DNA of 64,000 nucleotides from Providencia rettgeri. GTDB lineage: Bacteria; Pseudomonadota; Gammaproteobacteria; Enterobacterales; Enterobacteriaceae. The stretch covers positions 868,001 through 932,000 of the forward strand of contig NZ_CP096258.1 of the NCBI RefSeq assembly GCF_023205015.1, written 5' to 3'. The position numbers and the translations under genes were made by a program. Below are positions 17,205 through 25,917 of the stretch, in pieces; position 1 is the stretch's first letter, and every line of letters begins with the position of its first letter. The notes under the pieces were generated by a model that had not been told where the DNA came from, did not search any database, and saw only the letters and a program-made list of their open reading frames with translations.

Positions 17205-20200
17205 ATGTTGGAATGGATTATAAGACGCTCGGTCGCTAACCGCTTTCTAGTGCTCATGGGTGTCATGTTTTTAGTTATTGCGGGTATTTGGAGTATCCGC
17301 AGTACACCTGTTGATGCATTGCCTGACTTATCTGATGTACAAGTGATTATCAAAACCACTTATCCAGGTCAAGCGCCCCAACTGGTTGAAAACCAAGTTA
17401 CCTACCCAATAACGACGACGATGCTATCTGTGCCGGGAGCAAAAACAGTGCGGGGGTTTTCTGCATTTGGTGACTCATATGTTTATGTTATTTTTGAAGA
17501 TAATACAGATTTATACTGGGCTCGTTCACGCGTTTTAGAATATTTAAATCAAGTGCAAAACCAATTGCCAAAAGGTGCAGTAGCCTCCATTGGCCCTGAT
17601 GCGACAGGGGTTGGTTGGGTTTTTGAATATGCTTTAGTGGATAAAACCGGAAAGCATAATCTAGCAGAACTGCGTTCATTACAAGATTGGTTTTTGAAAT
17701 ATGAATTGAAGGCTTTGCCTAATGTCTCCGAAGTGGCAACCGTTGGCGGTGTGGTTAAATCTTACCAAATCTTAGTTGATCCGCTCAAGCTCAGCCAATT
17801 TTCCGTGACATTACCTGAAATAAAACAGGCAGTCGAAATGGCTAACCAAGAAGCGGGTGGCTCATCGATTGAAATTGCTGAAGCTGAATATATGGTTAGA
17901 GCAAGTGGCTATCTTCAATCTATTGATGATTTCAATAAAATCTACCTGAAAACCCCCGAAAATGGCGTGCCAATTTACCTGCAAGATGTTGCTCGAATAC
18001 AGGAAGGCCCTGAAATGCGTCGTGGAGTTGCTGAGCTCAATGGGGAAGGCGAGGTGGTTGGTGGTATTATCTTGCTTCGTTCAGGTGAGAATGCACGTAA
18101 TGTGATCCATGATGTAAAACAGAAACTTGAAGATTTAAGTGCCAGTTTGCCGGAAGGCATCGAAATAATCACGACTTATGATCGAAGTATTCTTATTGAT
18201 AATGCGATTGATAATCTAAGTTATAAGTTACTAGAAGAATTTATTGTTGTCGCATTAGTGTGTGCCGTTTTTTTATGGCATTTCCGTTCTGCTCTCGTGG
18301 CAATTATTTCTTTGCCCCTTGGATTATTTATTGCCTTTATCGTCATGCGCTACCAAGGAATAAATGCAAATATTATGTCGTTAGGGGGGATTGCAATTGC
18401 TATCGGGGCAATGGTAGATGCCGCCATTGTAATGATCGAAAATGCGCATAAAAAATTAGAAAAATGGCAACATGAAAATGAAGGCAAAGTCATTGATAAT
18501 GCCCAGCGTTGGAAAGTTATTACGGACTCTGCTGTTGAAGTTGGGCCTGCATTATTTATCAGTTTATTAATTATCACATTGTCTTTTATTCCTATTTTTA
18601 CGTTGGAAGGACAAGAAGGCCGTTTATTTGGTCCGCTCGCATTCACAAAAACTTATGCCATGGCGGGGGCAGCGGCGTTAGCGTTAATTGTTATTCCAAT
18701 CCTAATGGGGTATTGGATCCGCGGTAATATTCCAAATGAAAATAAAAATCCACTGAATCGTTGGTTGATTGCTCTCTACAGCCCTATTTTAGTTAAGGTA
18801 TTAGCGTGGCCGAAGACCACCTTATTTATTGGTTTCTTATCTTTATTTACCGTGATATGGCCATTAAAGCATTTAGGGGGTGAATTCCTTCCTGCGATTA
18901 ATGAAGGTGACTTACTTTATATGCCTTCAACATTACCGGGAGTTTCGCCTGCTCAAGCGGCATTTTTACTGCAAAATACAGATAAGTTAATCAAAACTAT
19001 TCCTGAGGTAGATACGGTATTCGGTAAAGTCGGTAAAGCTGAAACGGCAACGGACTCTGCTCCTATGGAGATGATCGAAACAACGATACGTTTGAAACCG
19101 CAAGCAGAGTGGCGAGAAGGAATGACACTCGAAAAAATTATTGATGAGCTTGATGAAACCGTGCGCTTGCCTGGGGTTGCAAACTTATGGGTTCCACCTA
19201 TACGTAATCGTATTGATATGTTATCAACAGGAGTCAAAAGCCCTATCGGTATCAAAGTATCAGGCAGAGATCTTGATGAGATCGACGCATTAGCCCAAGA
19301 AATTGAAAAGGTGACAAAATCGGTTCCTGGGGTTGTTTCTGTTTTGGCCGAACGATTGGTTGGTGGGCGTTATATTGATGTCAAAATTGATAGAGAAAAA
19401 GCGGCTCGTTTTGGCATGAGTATCAGTGATGTACAAGTTTATATTTCAATGGCGACTGGTGGGGAAATGATCGGGGAAACGGTTGAAGGAATCGAGCGCT
19501 ACCCAATTAGCATAAGATATCCTCAAGATTACCGAAATAGCGTATCTGCGATGAAATTATTACCAATTTTAACGCCGAGCAAACAGCAAATTGTGCTTAG
19601 TGATGTTGCTGATGTATCTGTGAATATGGGCGCTCCAATGTTGAAAACAGAGAACGCAAGACCAACAAGCTGGATTTATATTGATGCACGCGATCGCGAT
19701 ATGGTCTCTGTTATTAAAGATATTGATGCCGCAATAAAAGATAACATCCAAATGAAGCCGGGTTTGAGCTATTCCTTTACGGGACAATTTGAATTGCTCG
19801 AAAGAGCTAACCAAAAATTAATGTTAATGGTTCCTGCTACCATACTGATTATTTTTGTCCTGCTTTATTTAGCATTCAGACGATTTAGTGAAGCATTACT
19901 GATTTTATTAAGCTTACCATTTGCTTTAGTGGGCGCTATTTGGTTCCTTTATTGGATGAACTTTAATTTATCGGTTGCGACAGGGACTGGGTTTATTGCA
20001 TTGGCAGGTGTCGCCGCTGAATTTGGCGTGGTTATGTTGATTTATTTACGCCATGCAATCGAAGATAAAGAAAAACAGCAAGGAATAAGCAAGTTATCAA
20101 ACCAAGATTTAGACCATGCATTATATGAAGGTGCTGTTTTACGTGTCCGTCCTAAAGCCATGACAGTTGCCGTAATTTTAGCGGGTTTATTGCCAATATT

Positions 20201-20342
20201 ACTTGGGACGGGAGTCGGTTCGGAAGTCATGAGCCGTATAGCTGCACCGATGATTGGCGGTATGATCACCGCGCCACTATTATCCCTATTTATTATTCCC
20301 GCAGCTTATAAATTAATCTGCCAGTTACGTCATAAAAAATAG
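17205..20342 (+). CDS. cusA: RND copper/silver efflux pump CusA/SilA-like
   Basis: 1045 residues, heavy-metal RND (HME) family with 12 membrane segments. The methionine triad that binds Cu+/Ag+ in E. coli CusA falls at the same positions: Met573 (LLYMPSTLPG), Met623 (APMEMIETT) and Met672 (RIDMLSTG). Asp405 of the proton relay (GAMVDAAIVM) is present. This fixes specificity as monovalent Cu/Ag rather than Zn/Co/Cd. Confidence 0.97.
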   Translation: MLEWIIRRSVANRFLVLMGVMFLVIAGIWSIRSTPVDALPDLSDVQVIIKTTYPGQAPQLVENQVTYPITTTMLSVPGAKTVRGFSAFGDSYVYVIFEDNTDLYWARSRVLEYLNQVQNQLPKGAVASIGPDATGVGWVFEYALVDKTGKHNLAELRSLQDWFLKYELKALPNVSEVATVGGVVKSYQILVDPLKLSQFSVTLPEIKQAVEMANQEAGGSSIEIAEAEYMVRASGYLQSIDDFNKIYLKTPENGVPIYLQDVARIQEGPEMRRGVAELNGEGEVVGGIILLRSGENARNVIHDVKQKLEDLSASLPEGIEIITTYDRSILIDNAIDNLSYKLLEEFIVVALVCAVFLWHFRSALVAIISLPLGLFIAFIVMRYQGINANIMSLGGIAIAIGAMVDAAIVMIENAHKKLEKWQHENEGKVIDNAQRWKVITDSAVEVGPALFISLLIITLSFIPIFTLEGQEGRLFGPLAFTKTYAMAGAAALALIVIPILMGYWIRGNIPNENKNPLNRWLIALYSPILVKVLAWPKTTLFIGFLSLFTVIWPLKHLGGEFLPAINEGDLLYMPSTLPGVSPAQAAFLLQNTDKLIKTIPEVDTVFGKVGKAETATDSAPMEMIETTIRLKPQAEWREGMTLEKIIDELDETVRLPGVANLWVPPIRNRIDMLSTGVKSPIGIKVSGRDLDEIDALAQEIEKVTKSVPGVVSVLAERLVGGRYIDVKIDREKAARFGMSISDVQVYISMATGGEMIGETVEGIERYPISIRYPQDYRNSVSAMKLLPILTPSKQQIVLSDVADVSVNMGAPMLKTENARPTSWIYIDARDRDMVSVIKDIDAAIKDNIQMKPGLSYSFTGQFELLERANQKLMLMVPATILIIFVLLYLAFRRFSEALLILLSLPFALVGAIWFLYWMNFNLSVATGTGFIALAGVAAEFGVVMLIYLRHAIEDKEKQQGISKLSNQDLDHALYEGAVLRVRPKAMTVAVILAGLLPILLGTGVGSEVMSRIAAPMIGGMITAPLLSLFIIPAAYKLICQLRHKK

Positions 20343-20387
20343 ACACTTTTTAAGTACTCGTCATTATTATTGATAAGGTAAATAGCA

Positions 20388-20810
20388 ATGAAAAAGATAA
20401 TTTTAGGTGGAATGTTTTTACTGTCATTTTCTGCATTTTCTCAAAACCAGAGTGTGCAATTGTATAAAGATGCAAATTGTGGCTGCTGCCAATTATGGGG
20501 AGAAGGGGTTAAAAAAGCAGGGTATGACGTTGTGATCAATGAAATCAGTTATGATGACTTGAACAAACTAAATGATGAGCTGAATGTGCCATACAACTTA
20601 CGCAGTTGCCACATTGCAAAATATAAAGGCAAAGTGATTGTTGGTCATGTTCCTGTCAGCAGTCTTGATGCGATTGATACCTTACCGGCGGATGTGGTAG
20701 GAATTTCTGTTCCTGGTATGCCAATTGGTAGCCTAGGGATGGAACAACCAGATGGTCGTACTCAGCCTTATTCTGTGGTGCAGTTTAAAGCCAATGGGGA
20801 ATATCGTTAA
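20388..20810 (+). CDS. DUF411 metal-binding protein (CopG-like)
   Basis: 140 residues: a signal peptide (MKKIILGGMFLLSFSAFS) and a DUF411 domain with the Cys motif CGCC near residue 31 (DANCGCCQLWGEG), a further Cys-His (RSCHIAKY), and the conserved GISVPGMPIGSLGME near the end. Family members occur in copper/silver resistance clusters and bind Cu in the periplasm. It lies 45 bp after cusA on the same strand, so it is probably co-transcribed. Confidence 0.88.
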   Translation: MKKIILGGMFLLSFSAFSQNQSVQLYKDANCGCCQLWGEGVKKAGYDVVINEISYDDLNKLNDELNVPYNLRSCHIAKYKGKVIVGHVPVSSLDAIDTLPADVVGISVPGMPIGSLGMEQPDGRTQPYSVVQFKANGEYR

Positions 20811-20827
20811 TTGAGATAAAATTCATT

Positions 20828-20851
20828 AAGTTGCAGGATATCCTGCAACTT
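20828..20851. terminator. Palindromic terminator after the cus operon
   Basis: Perfect palindrome AAGTTGCAGGAT / ATCCTGCAACTT between the convergent DUF411 gene and the aldo-keto reductase gene. Confidence 0.65.
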
Positions 20852-20858
20852 ATGGGGG

Positions 20859-21851
20859 TTATTCGTTTTCTAATATTAATTCGATGGCTTTGAGTTCATC
20901 TTGCGTAAAGTTACGATTTTTTAGGATCCCCATTGCATCATCAATTTGGCTAATACGGCTTGCACCGATGAGGACGGAAGTGATCCTATCATGTCTAAGC
21001 AACCAGGCTAATGCCATTTGGTTTAGCTTTTGTCCTCTTTTTATCGCCAATTCATTCAGTTGTTTAACTTTTGATAAAATGGTCGAAGTGAGCCTTTCAG
21101 GAGGTAAAGAAGGATTGCCTGCCGCGCGTGAATCAGCAGGAATACCATTAAGGTAGCGATCAGTTAAAAGACCACCGGCTAGCGGGGAATATGCGATAGA
21201 GCCCACCCCTTCTTCTTCCAGTAAATCGAGTAAACCCTCTTCAGGAGTACGTTCTAGCATAGAATATTTCGGCTGGTGGATCAGGCAAGGGGTTCCCAAT
21301 TCATTGAGGATACCAATAGCTTCTTTGGCTAAATTCGTTGGGTAATTAGAAATCCCGACATACAGGGCTTTTCCTTGGCGAACAATGAGATCCAACGCTC
21401 CCATGGTTTCTTCTAATGGGGTGTTGGGGTCAGGTCGATGATGATAAAAGATATCTACATAATCCAAACCCATTCGTTTCAAGCTCTGGTCTAGGCTTGC
21501 CACCAAGTACTTTTTACTTCCCCAGTCACCATAAGGGCCATCCCACATAGTGAAACCCGCTTTTGATGAAATGATCATTTCATCACGATAAGGCAGGAAA
21601 TCCTGTTGCATGATTTGGCCAAATGTACTTTCGGCAGATCCAGGAGGTGGTCCATAATTATTAGCCAGATCGAAATGGGTGATCCCAAGGTCAAAAGCAT
21701 GACGAAGCATGGCTTGGCAGTTATCAAAGGGTTTGTTATTGCCAAAGTTATGCCATAATCCTAATGAAATCAGTGGTAACCGTAACCCGCTACGGCCACA
21801 TAAACGATATTCCATTTCACTATAGCGCTTTGATGATGCAACATAAGGCAT
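20859..21851 (-). CDS. Aldo/keto reductase, YghZ (Gpr)-like; start region disturbed by a duplication
   Basis: 330 residues. Close in sequence to E. coli YghZ, L-glyceraldehyde-3-phosphate reductase: MEYRLCGRSGLRLPLISLGLWHNFG, FDLANNYGPPPGSAE with the catalytic Tyr, YVDIFYHHRPD, and VLIGASRISQ for NADPH binding. The coding body is intact, but the ATG at 21851 has no good ribosome binding site. A 34-bp tandem duplication has moved the GGAGGTG SD to an out-of-frame upstream copy of the start. Expression may be reduced or depend on reinitiation. Confidence 0.85.
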   Translation of the reverse strand: MPYVASSKRYSEMEYRLCGRSGLRLPLISLGLWHNFGNNKPFDNCQAMLRHAFDLGITHFDLANNYGPPPGSAESTFGQIMQQDFLPYRDEMIISSKAGFTMWDGPYGDWGSKKYLVASLDQSLKRMGLDYVDIFYHHRPDPNTPLEETMGALDLIVRQGKALYVGISNYPTNLAKEAIGILNELGTPCLIHQPKYSMLERTPEEGLLDLLEEEGVGSIAYSPLAGGLLTDRYLNGIPADSRAAGNPSLPPERLTSTILSKVKQLNELAIKRGQKLNQMALAWLLRHDRITSVLIGASRISQIDDAMGILKNRNFTQDELKAIELILENE

Positions 21852-21891
21852 ACTTCAAGCGCTTTGATGATGCAACATAAGGCATACTTCA
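21824..21891. repeat. Perfect 34-bp tandem duplication over the start of the reductase gene
   Basis: Two identical copies (21824-21857 and 21858-21891), each starting AGCGCTTTGATGATGC and ending GGCATACTTCA. Each contains the start codon and first codons of the gene (MPYVASSKR). Because 34 is not a multiple of 3, the SD-proximal ATG (21885) reads 21 codons and stops at TAG. Confidence 0.95.
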
Positions 21892-22084
21892 CCTCCAAAG
21901 TAGTGGGCAAAACCTCAACTTATACTGTCATAAAGCTAAAAAGTAGTCTGAGGAATCAATGCTAATTTGTTATTGGTTAGAAAGTTTATAAATAAACTGT
22001 GATAGAGTTGGAAAAAAGAGTGAAGTATTTTGAAATACGTGGGTATCGGCTGTGCGCCAGTCCCCACGTTTTAGGGATTAAGAA

Positions 22085-22861
22085 TTAAGCTTGTTCTGAA
22101 CGAGTAAATACTAGCTCGTTACCTTTAGATTGGCTTTCATCAAATTGATAGCCTTCTAAATTAAAATCAGCCAGTTGGTCTGTTGTCGTCAATTTATTTT
22201 GGATAATAAAGCGACTCATTAAACCCCGCGCTTTTTTTGCATAAAAACTGATAACTTTATATTTACCATTCTTTTCATCAAGGAAAACAGGTTTGATGAT
22301 TTGACCATCCAGTTTCTTCGTATTCACGGATTTGAAGTACTCATCAGAAGCTAGGTTGATTAATACTTGGTTTTTTTGTTCTGCTAAGGCGTGATTGAGC
22401 TGTTTGGTGATAATGTCTCCCCAAAACTCATATAAATCTTTTCCACGGGTGTTTTTTAAACGAATTCCCATTTCTAAGCGATAAGGTTGCATTAAATCTA
22501 GTGGCCTTAAAATACCGTAAAGACCTGATAATATGCGTAAATGGGATTGAGCAAACGCAAAATCGTCTTGTGAAAAAGTCTCTGCTTGCATACCAGTATA
22601 TACGTCTCCCTTGAATGCGAGGATCGCTTGGCGTGCATTTTCTGGGGTAAAGTCCGCATGCCATTCTTCAAAACGGGCAGCGTTGAGCCCTGCAAGTTTG
22701 TCACTAATTTTCATTAAACTGGCAATATCTGAAGGGGTTAACTTACGACAGACATTAATTAATTTTTGAGACTCAGTGAGTAATTCAGGCTGAGTAAATT
22801 GCTGCGTCGCAAGTGGGCTTTCGTAGTCTAATGTTTTTGCAGGTGAAATTGTAATAAGCAT
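22085..22861 (-). CDS. yaaA: Peroxide stress protein YaaA
   Basis: 258 residues, full length. YaaA/DUF328 family: starts MLITISPAKTLDYESP and contains LSGLYGILRPLDLMQPYRLEMG and the C-terminal FYAKKARGLMSRFI, all diagnostic. In E. coli it is OxyR-induced and lowers free iron during peroxide stress. Placed before talB, as in E. coli. Confidence 0.95.
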   Translation of the reverse strand: MLITISPAKTLDYESPLATQQFTQPELLTESQKLINVCRKLTPSDIASLMKISDKLAGLNAARFEEWHADFTPENARQAILAFKGDVYTGMQAETFSQDDFAFAQSHLRILSGLYGILRPLDLMQPYRLEMGIRLKNTRGKDLYEFWGDIITKQLNHALAEQKNQVLINLASDEYFKSVNTKKLDGQIIKPVFLDEKNGKYKVISFYAKKARGLMSRFIIQNKLTTTDQLADFNLEGYQFDESQSKGNELVFTRSEQA

Positions 22862-23210
22862 GACTTGACCCTTTATAAAGAATGATACTGCTTACTTTAG
22901 CAAAAATTCTTCCTAATTGGCTAATTGATACGATAAGCCAAACCAATATTATTCTTTATTATAATAAGAGCACAGTATCACTGCTAAAAGGATTCAGTTT
23001 CTAATTGGCTAGCGAAACCGATTGCCAATCAAATAGTTGCTTTTGACTAGATTTACTTGCTTGCAGCAATATGGATGCATGATATTATCTGTAGACGGTG
23101 CGGCGATAGCCACAATTCCTTTATAATACGCAAAGTAATTCAAGTTGCAGTTTTTTAGCCTATACCGCTACAACTTGAAATATGACGGGTATAACAACGA
23201 GATTAAAGAA
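22862..23210. promoter_or_regulatory. yaaA-talB intergenic region with probable talB promoter
   Basis: 349 bp between divergent yaaA and talB. A possible promoter is TTGCAG (23061-23066), 16 bp, TATTAT (23083-23088). No operator is recognised, and the rest shows nothing specific. Confidence 0.4.
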
Positions 23211-24164
23211 ATGACCGATAAACTAACCTCACTACGTAGTTTGACAACCGTTGTTGCTGATACTGGCGACATCGAAGCGATGAAGCTTTACAAACCACAA
23301 GACGCGACCACAAATCCATCGCTGATCTTAAATGCTGCACAAATTCCTGAGTACCGTAAATTAATTGATGAAGCGGTAGAATGGGCACGTAAGCAAAGCA
23401 GTAATCGTGAGCAACAAATTGTTGATGCTTGTGACAAACTGGCTGTTAATATCGGTCTGGAAATTCTGAAATTAGTTCCGGGTCGTATTTCTACTGAAGT
23501 TGATGCGCGCCTTTCTTATGATGAAGAAGCTTGTATTACTAAAGCGCGTCACTTAATTAAAATGTATAACGATGCAGGCATCAGTAATGACCGTATTCTG
23601 ATTAAACTAGCTTCGACTTGGCAGGGTATCCGTGCTGCAGAGAAACTGGAAAAAGAAGGCATTAACTGTAACCTGACCTTATTATTCTCTTTTGCTCAAG
23701 CGCGTGCTTGCGCAGAAGCAGGTGTATACCTGATTTCTCCATTTGTGGGTCGTATTCTTGACTGGTACAAAGCGAATACAGATAAAAAAGAATTCGCGCC
23801 ACATGAAGATCCAGGTGTGATTTCTGTTACCGAAATCTACAATTACTACAAAGCTCACGGTTATAAAACTGTGGTTATGGGCGCAAGCTTCCGTAACGTG
23901 GGTGAAATCATTGAGTTAGCAGGTTGTGACCGCTTAACTATCTCCCCTGGCTTACTGAAAGAACTGTCTGAGTCACAAGGCGAATTAGACCGTAAATTGA
24001 TAGATACAGGTAAAACTCAAGAGCCAGGCGCTAAGTTGACTGAAGCTGAGTTCTACTGGCAGCACAACCAAGATCCAATGGCGGTTGATAAACTGTCTGA
24101 CGGTATCCGTAAGTTTGCAGTAGACCAAGAAAAACTGGAAAAAATGATTGCAGATTTACTGTAA
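23211..24164 (+). CDS. talB: Transaldolase B
   Basis: 317 residues from the ATG at 23211 (MTDKLTSLRSL), the normal length of TalB; an in-frame extension to 23145 is not conserved. Schiff-base Lys132 lies in ILIKLASTWQGI, and the N-terminal DATTNPSLIL motif is present. It transfers dihydroxyacetone units between sedoheptulose-7-P and glyceraldehyde-3-P in the pentose phosphate pathway, in the cytoplasm. Confidence 0.97.
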   Translation: MTDKLTSLRSLTTVVADTGDIEAMKLYKPQDATTNPSLILNAAQIPEYRKLIDEAVEWARKQSSNREQQIVDACDKLAVNIGLEILKLVPGRISTEVDARLSYDEEACITKARHLIKMYNDAGISNDRILIKLASTWQGIRAAEKLEKEGINCNLTLLFSFAQARACAEAGVYLISPFVGRILDWYKANTDKKEFAPHEDPGVISVTEIYNYYKAHGYKTVVMGASFRNVGEIIELAGCDRLTISPGLLKELSESQGELDRKLIDTGKTQEPGAKLTEAEFYWQHNQDPMAVDKLSDGIRKFAVDQEKLEKMIADLL

Positions 24165-24182
24165 TTTATTTCGTTTTTTCTT

Positions 24183-24212
24183 AAAACCCAGCCAGTTGGT
24201 TGGGTTTTTTTA
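24183..24212 (+). terminator. talB terminator
   Basis: Imperfect stem AAAACCCAGCCA / TTGGTTGGGTTTTTTT, 18 bp after the talB stop. Confidence 0.85.
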
Positions 24213-24354
24213 TACCTATTTTTCATTGAGTTAGTTCTCAATTTCAAGATATAAAATTGAGGTCGCTGTATGCAAAAGCGCATCATGCTATGATAATGCT
24301 CCTGTTTATCCATTAGTAGACAGTTTCTGAATTGATCAATTTTTTGAGGTTTGT

Positions 24355-24936
24355 ATGAATGAATTGCGCATAGGTCTGGTTTCTGTTTCTGATCGTGCTT
24401 CGAGTGGTATTTATGAAGACAAAGGCATTCCTGCATTAGAAGAGTGGTTAGCAAAAACGCTGATAACCCCTTTTCGTATCGAAACTCGCCTGATCCCTGA
24501 TGAGCAAATCATGATAGAGCAAACATTATGTGAGCTGGTGGATGAATTTGCTTGCCATTTAGTCCTCACTACTGGTGGGACAGGGCCCGCTCGTCGCGAT
24601 GTCACGCCTGATGCAACCCTTGCGATTGCTGACCGTGAGATGCCGGGTTTTGGTGAGCAAATGCGCCAAATTAGTCTAAAATTCGTCCCTACTGCGATAC
24701 TGTCACGTCAAGTGGGGGTAATACGCAATCAAGCTCTGATTTTAAATTTACCAGGGCAGCCTAAAGCGATTGCGGAAACTCTGGAAGGTTTAAAAGACAA
24801 AGAAGGGAATGTGGTAGTTTCTGGTATTTTTGCCAGTGTTCCTTATTGTATTCAATTACTTGATGGCCCCTATGTAGAAACAGACCCTACAATTGTGAAA
24901 GCGTTCAGGCCTAAATCGGCTATTCGCCCTGAGTAG
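24355..24936 (+). CDS. mog: Molybdopterin adenylyltransferase
   Basis: 193 residues (E. coli Mog 195). MoaB/Mog fold: VSVSDRASSGIYEDKG at the N-terminus, LTTGGTGPARRDVTPDA around residues 78-94 and LPGQPKAI near 145. It adenylylates molybdopterin before molybdate insertion by MoeA. SD GAGG upstream. talB-mog order as in E. coli. Confidence 0.95.
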   Translation: MNELRIGLVSVSDRASSGIYEDKGIPALEEWLAKTLITPFRIETRLIPDEQIMIEQTLCELVDEFACHLVLTTGGTGPARRDVTPDATLAIADREMPGFGEQMRQISLKFVPTAILSRQVGVIRNQALILNLPGQPKAIAETLEGLKDKEGNVVVSGIFASVPYCIQLLDGPYVETDPTIVKAFRPKSAIRPE

Positions 24937-24946
24937 TCTTTTAATG

Positions 24947-24976
24947 TAATCAGGTGAGGCTTAACTCACCTGATTA
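24947..24976. terminator. Hairpin between mog and satP
   Basis: 12-bp stem TAATCAGGTGAG / CTCACCTGATTA with a 6-nt loop between convergent genes. No strong T run. Confidence 0.65.
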
Positions 24977-25015
24977 ATGATATTTAATGCATAAAATCAC
25001 ATACGTGAGTTAAAT

Positions 25016-25582
25016 TTAACCACGTTGGCCAATCGGTAATACCGTTTTACCATATTGCTCATTTAATATTTCTGCGACTGCTAAATAAAATGCGCTAGCA
25101 CCACAGATAATTCCTTCAAAACCAGCAAATTTTAGTAATGCTGCATTTCCCGTCATATTACCAATAGCTAATAAAGCGAATAATACCGTTAAGCTACCAA
25201 AGACAAATTGCAAAACAAAATTAGCTTTGAAGGTTCCTAAAAACATGAAAAAGGTAAAAATTCCCCAAATAGCGAGGAAAACACCTAAAAACTCAGGTGA
25301 AGTTGCTTCGGCTAATCCCATTGAAGGCAAAAATAATAACCCCACTAATGCAATCCAAAACATACCGTAAGAGGTAAATGCAGTTGCACCGAATGTATTG
25401 CCTTTTTTGTATTCGATCAGACCCGCAATAAATTGAGCAATACCACCATAAAAAATGCCCATACTTAAAATAACGGATGAAAGAGGGAAAAAACCTGCGT
25501 TATGAATATTCAGCAGGATGGTTGTCATACCAAAGCCTAATAAACCAAGTGGGCCTGGATTTGCAAGAGAGCTAGACTGCAT
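25016..25582 (-). CDS. satP: Acetate/succinate:proton symporter SatP (YaaH)
   Basis: 188 residues from the ATG at 25582, with SD AGAGG; a longer frame to 25627 adds 15 non-conserved residues. AceTr family with six membrane helices and the signature NPGPLGLLGFGMTT near the start. Takes up acetate and succinate. The end EQYGKTVLPIG is conserved. Between mog and dnaK, as in E. coli. Confidence 0.94.
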   Translation of the reverse strand: MQSSSLANPGPLGLLGFGMTTILLNIHNAGFFPLSSVILSMGIFYGGIAQFIAGLIEYKKGNTFGATAFTSYGMFWIALVGLLFLPSMGLAEATSPEFLGVFLAIWGIFTFFMFLGTFKANFVLQFVFGSLTVLFALLAIGNMTGNAALLKFAGFEGIICGASAFYLAVAEILNEQYGKTVLPIGQRG

Positions 25583-25739
25583 ATAACCTCTGGTAAAATA
25601 TAAATAATTCAAATAGATAAAAAACAAAATTTTTTGCCAAAGTGACAGCGGCGGCGCATCATACGCAGTTTTAATTGTTTAAACAATGATCACAAGACAG
25701 GTTTTTTTGCAATAAATGCAAATTTTTTTGATTCTCCCC

Positions 25740-25767
25740 CTTGATGAATGAATTTGTGACCCCATCT
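25740..25767 (+). promoter_or_regulatory. Heat-shock (sigma32) promoter 1 of dnaK
   Basis: CTTGATG, 13 bp, CCCCATCT: full match to the sigma32 -10 consensus CCCCATNT and closely like the E. coli dnaK P1 promoter. Confidence 0.85.
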
Positions 25768-25839
25768 TAAAAGCATCAACTGATATCAATCCAAATTATT
25801 GCGTATTGAAAAATAATTTAGGCTCTGAGTGAAAACTCC

Positions 25840-25867
25840 CTTGAAAATGAAATATTGAGCCTCATAT
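25840..25867 (+). promoter_or_regulatory. Heat-shock (sigma32) promoter 2 of dnaK
   Basis: CTTGAAA, 13 bp, CCTCATAT: consensus -35 and a one-mismatch -10. It lies 100 bp downstream of promoter 1 with the same spacer. Confidence 0.8.
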
Positions 25868-25917
25868 AGATTGATATCGAAATCATAGTGAAAAGAATTC
25901 CTTTGGAGGCGTTTTAG

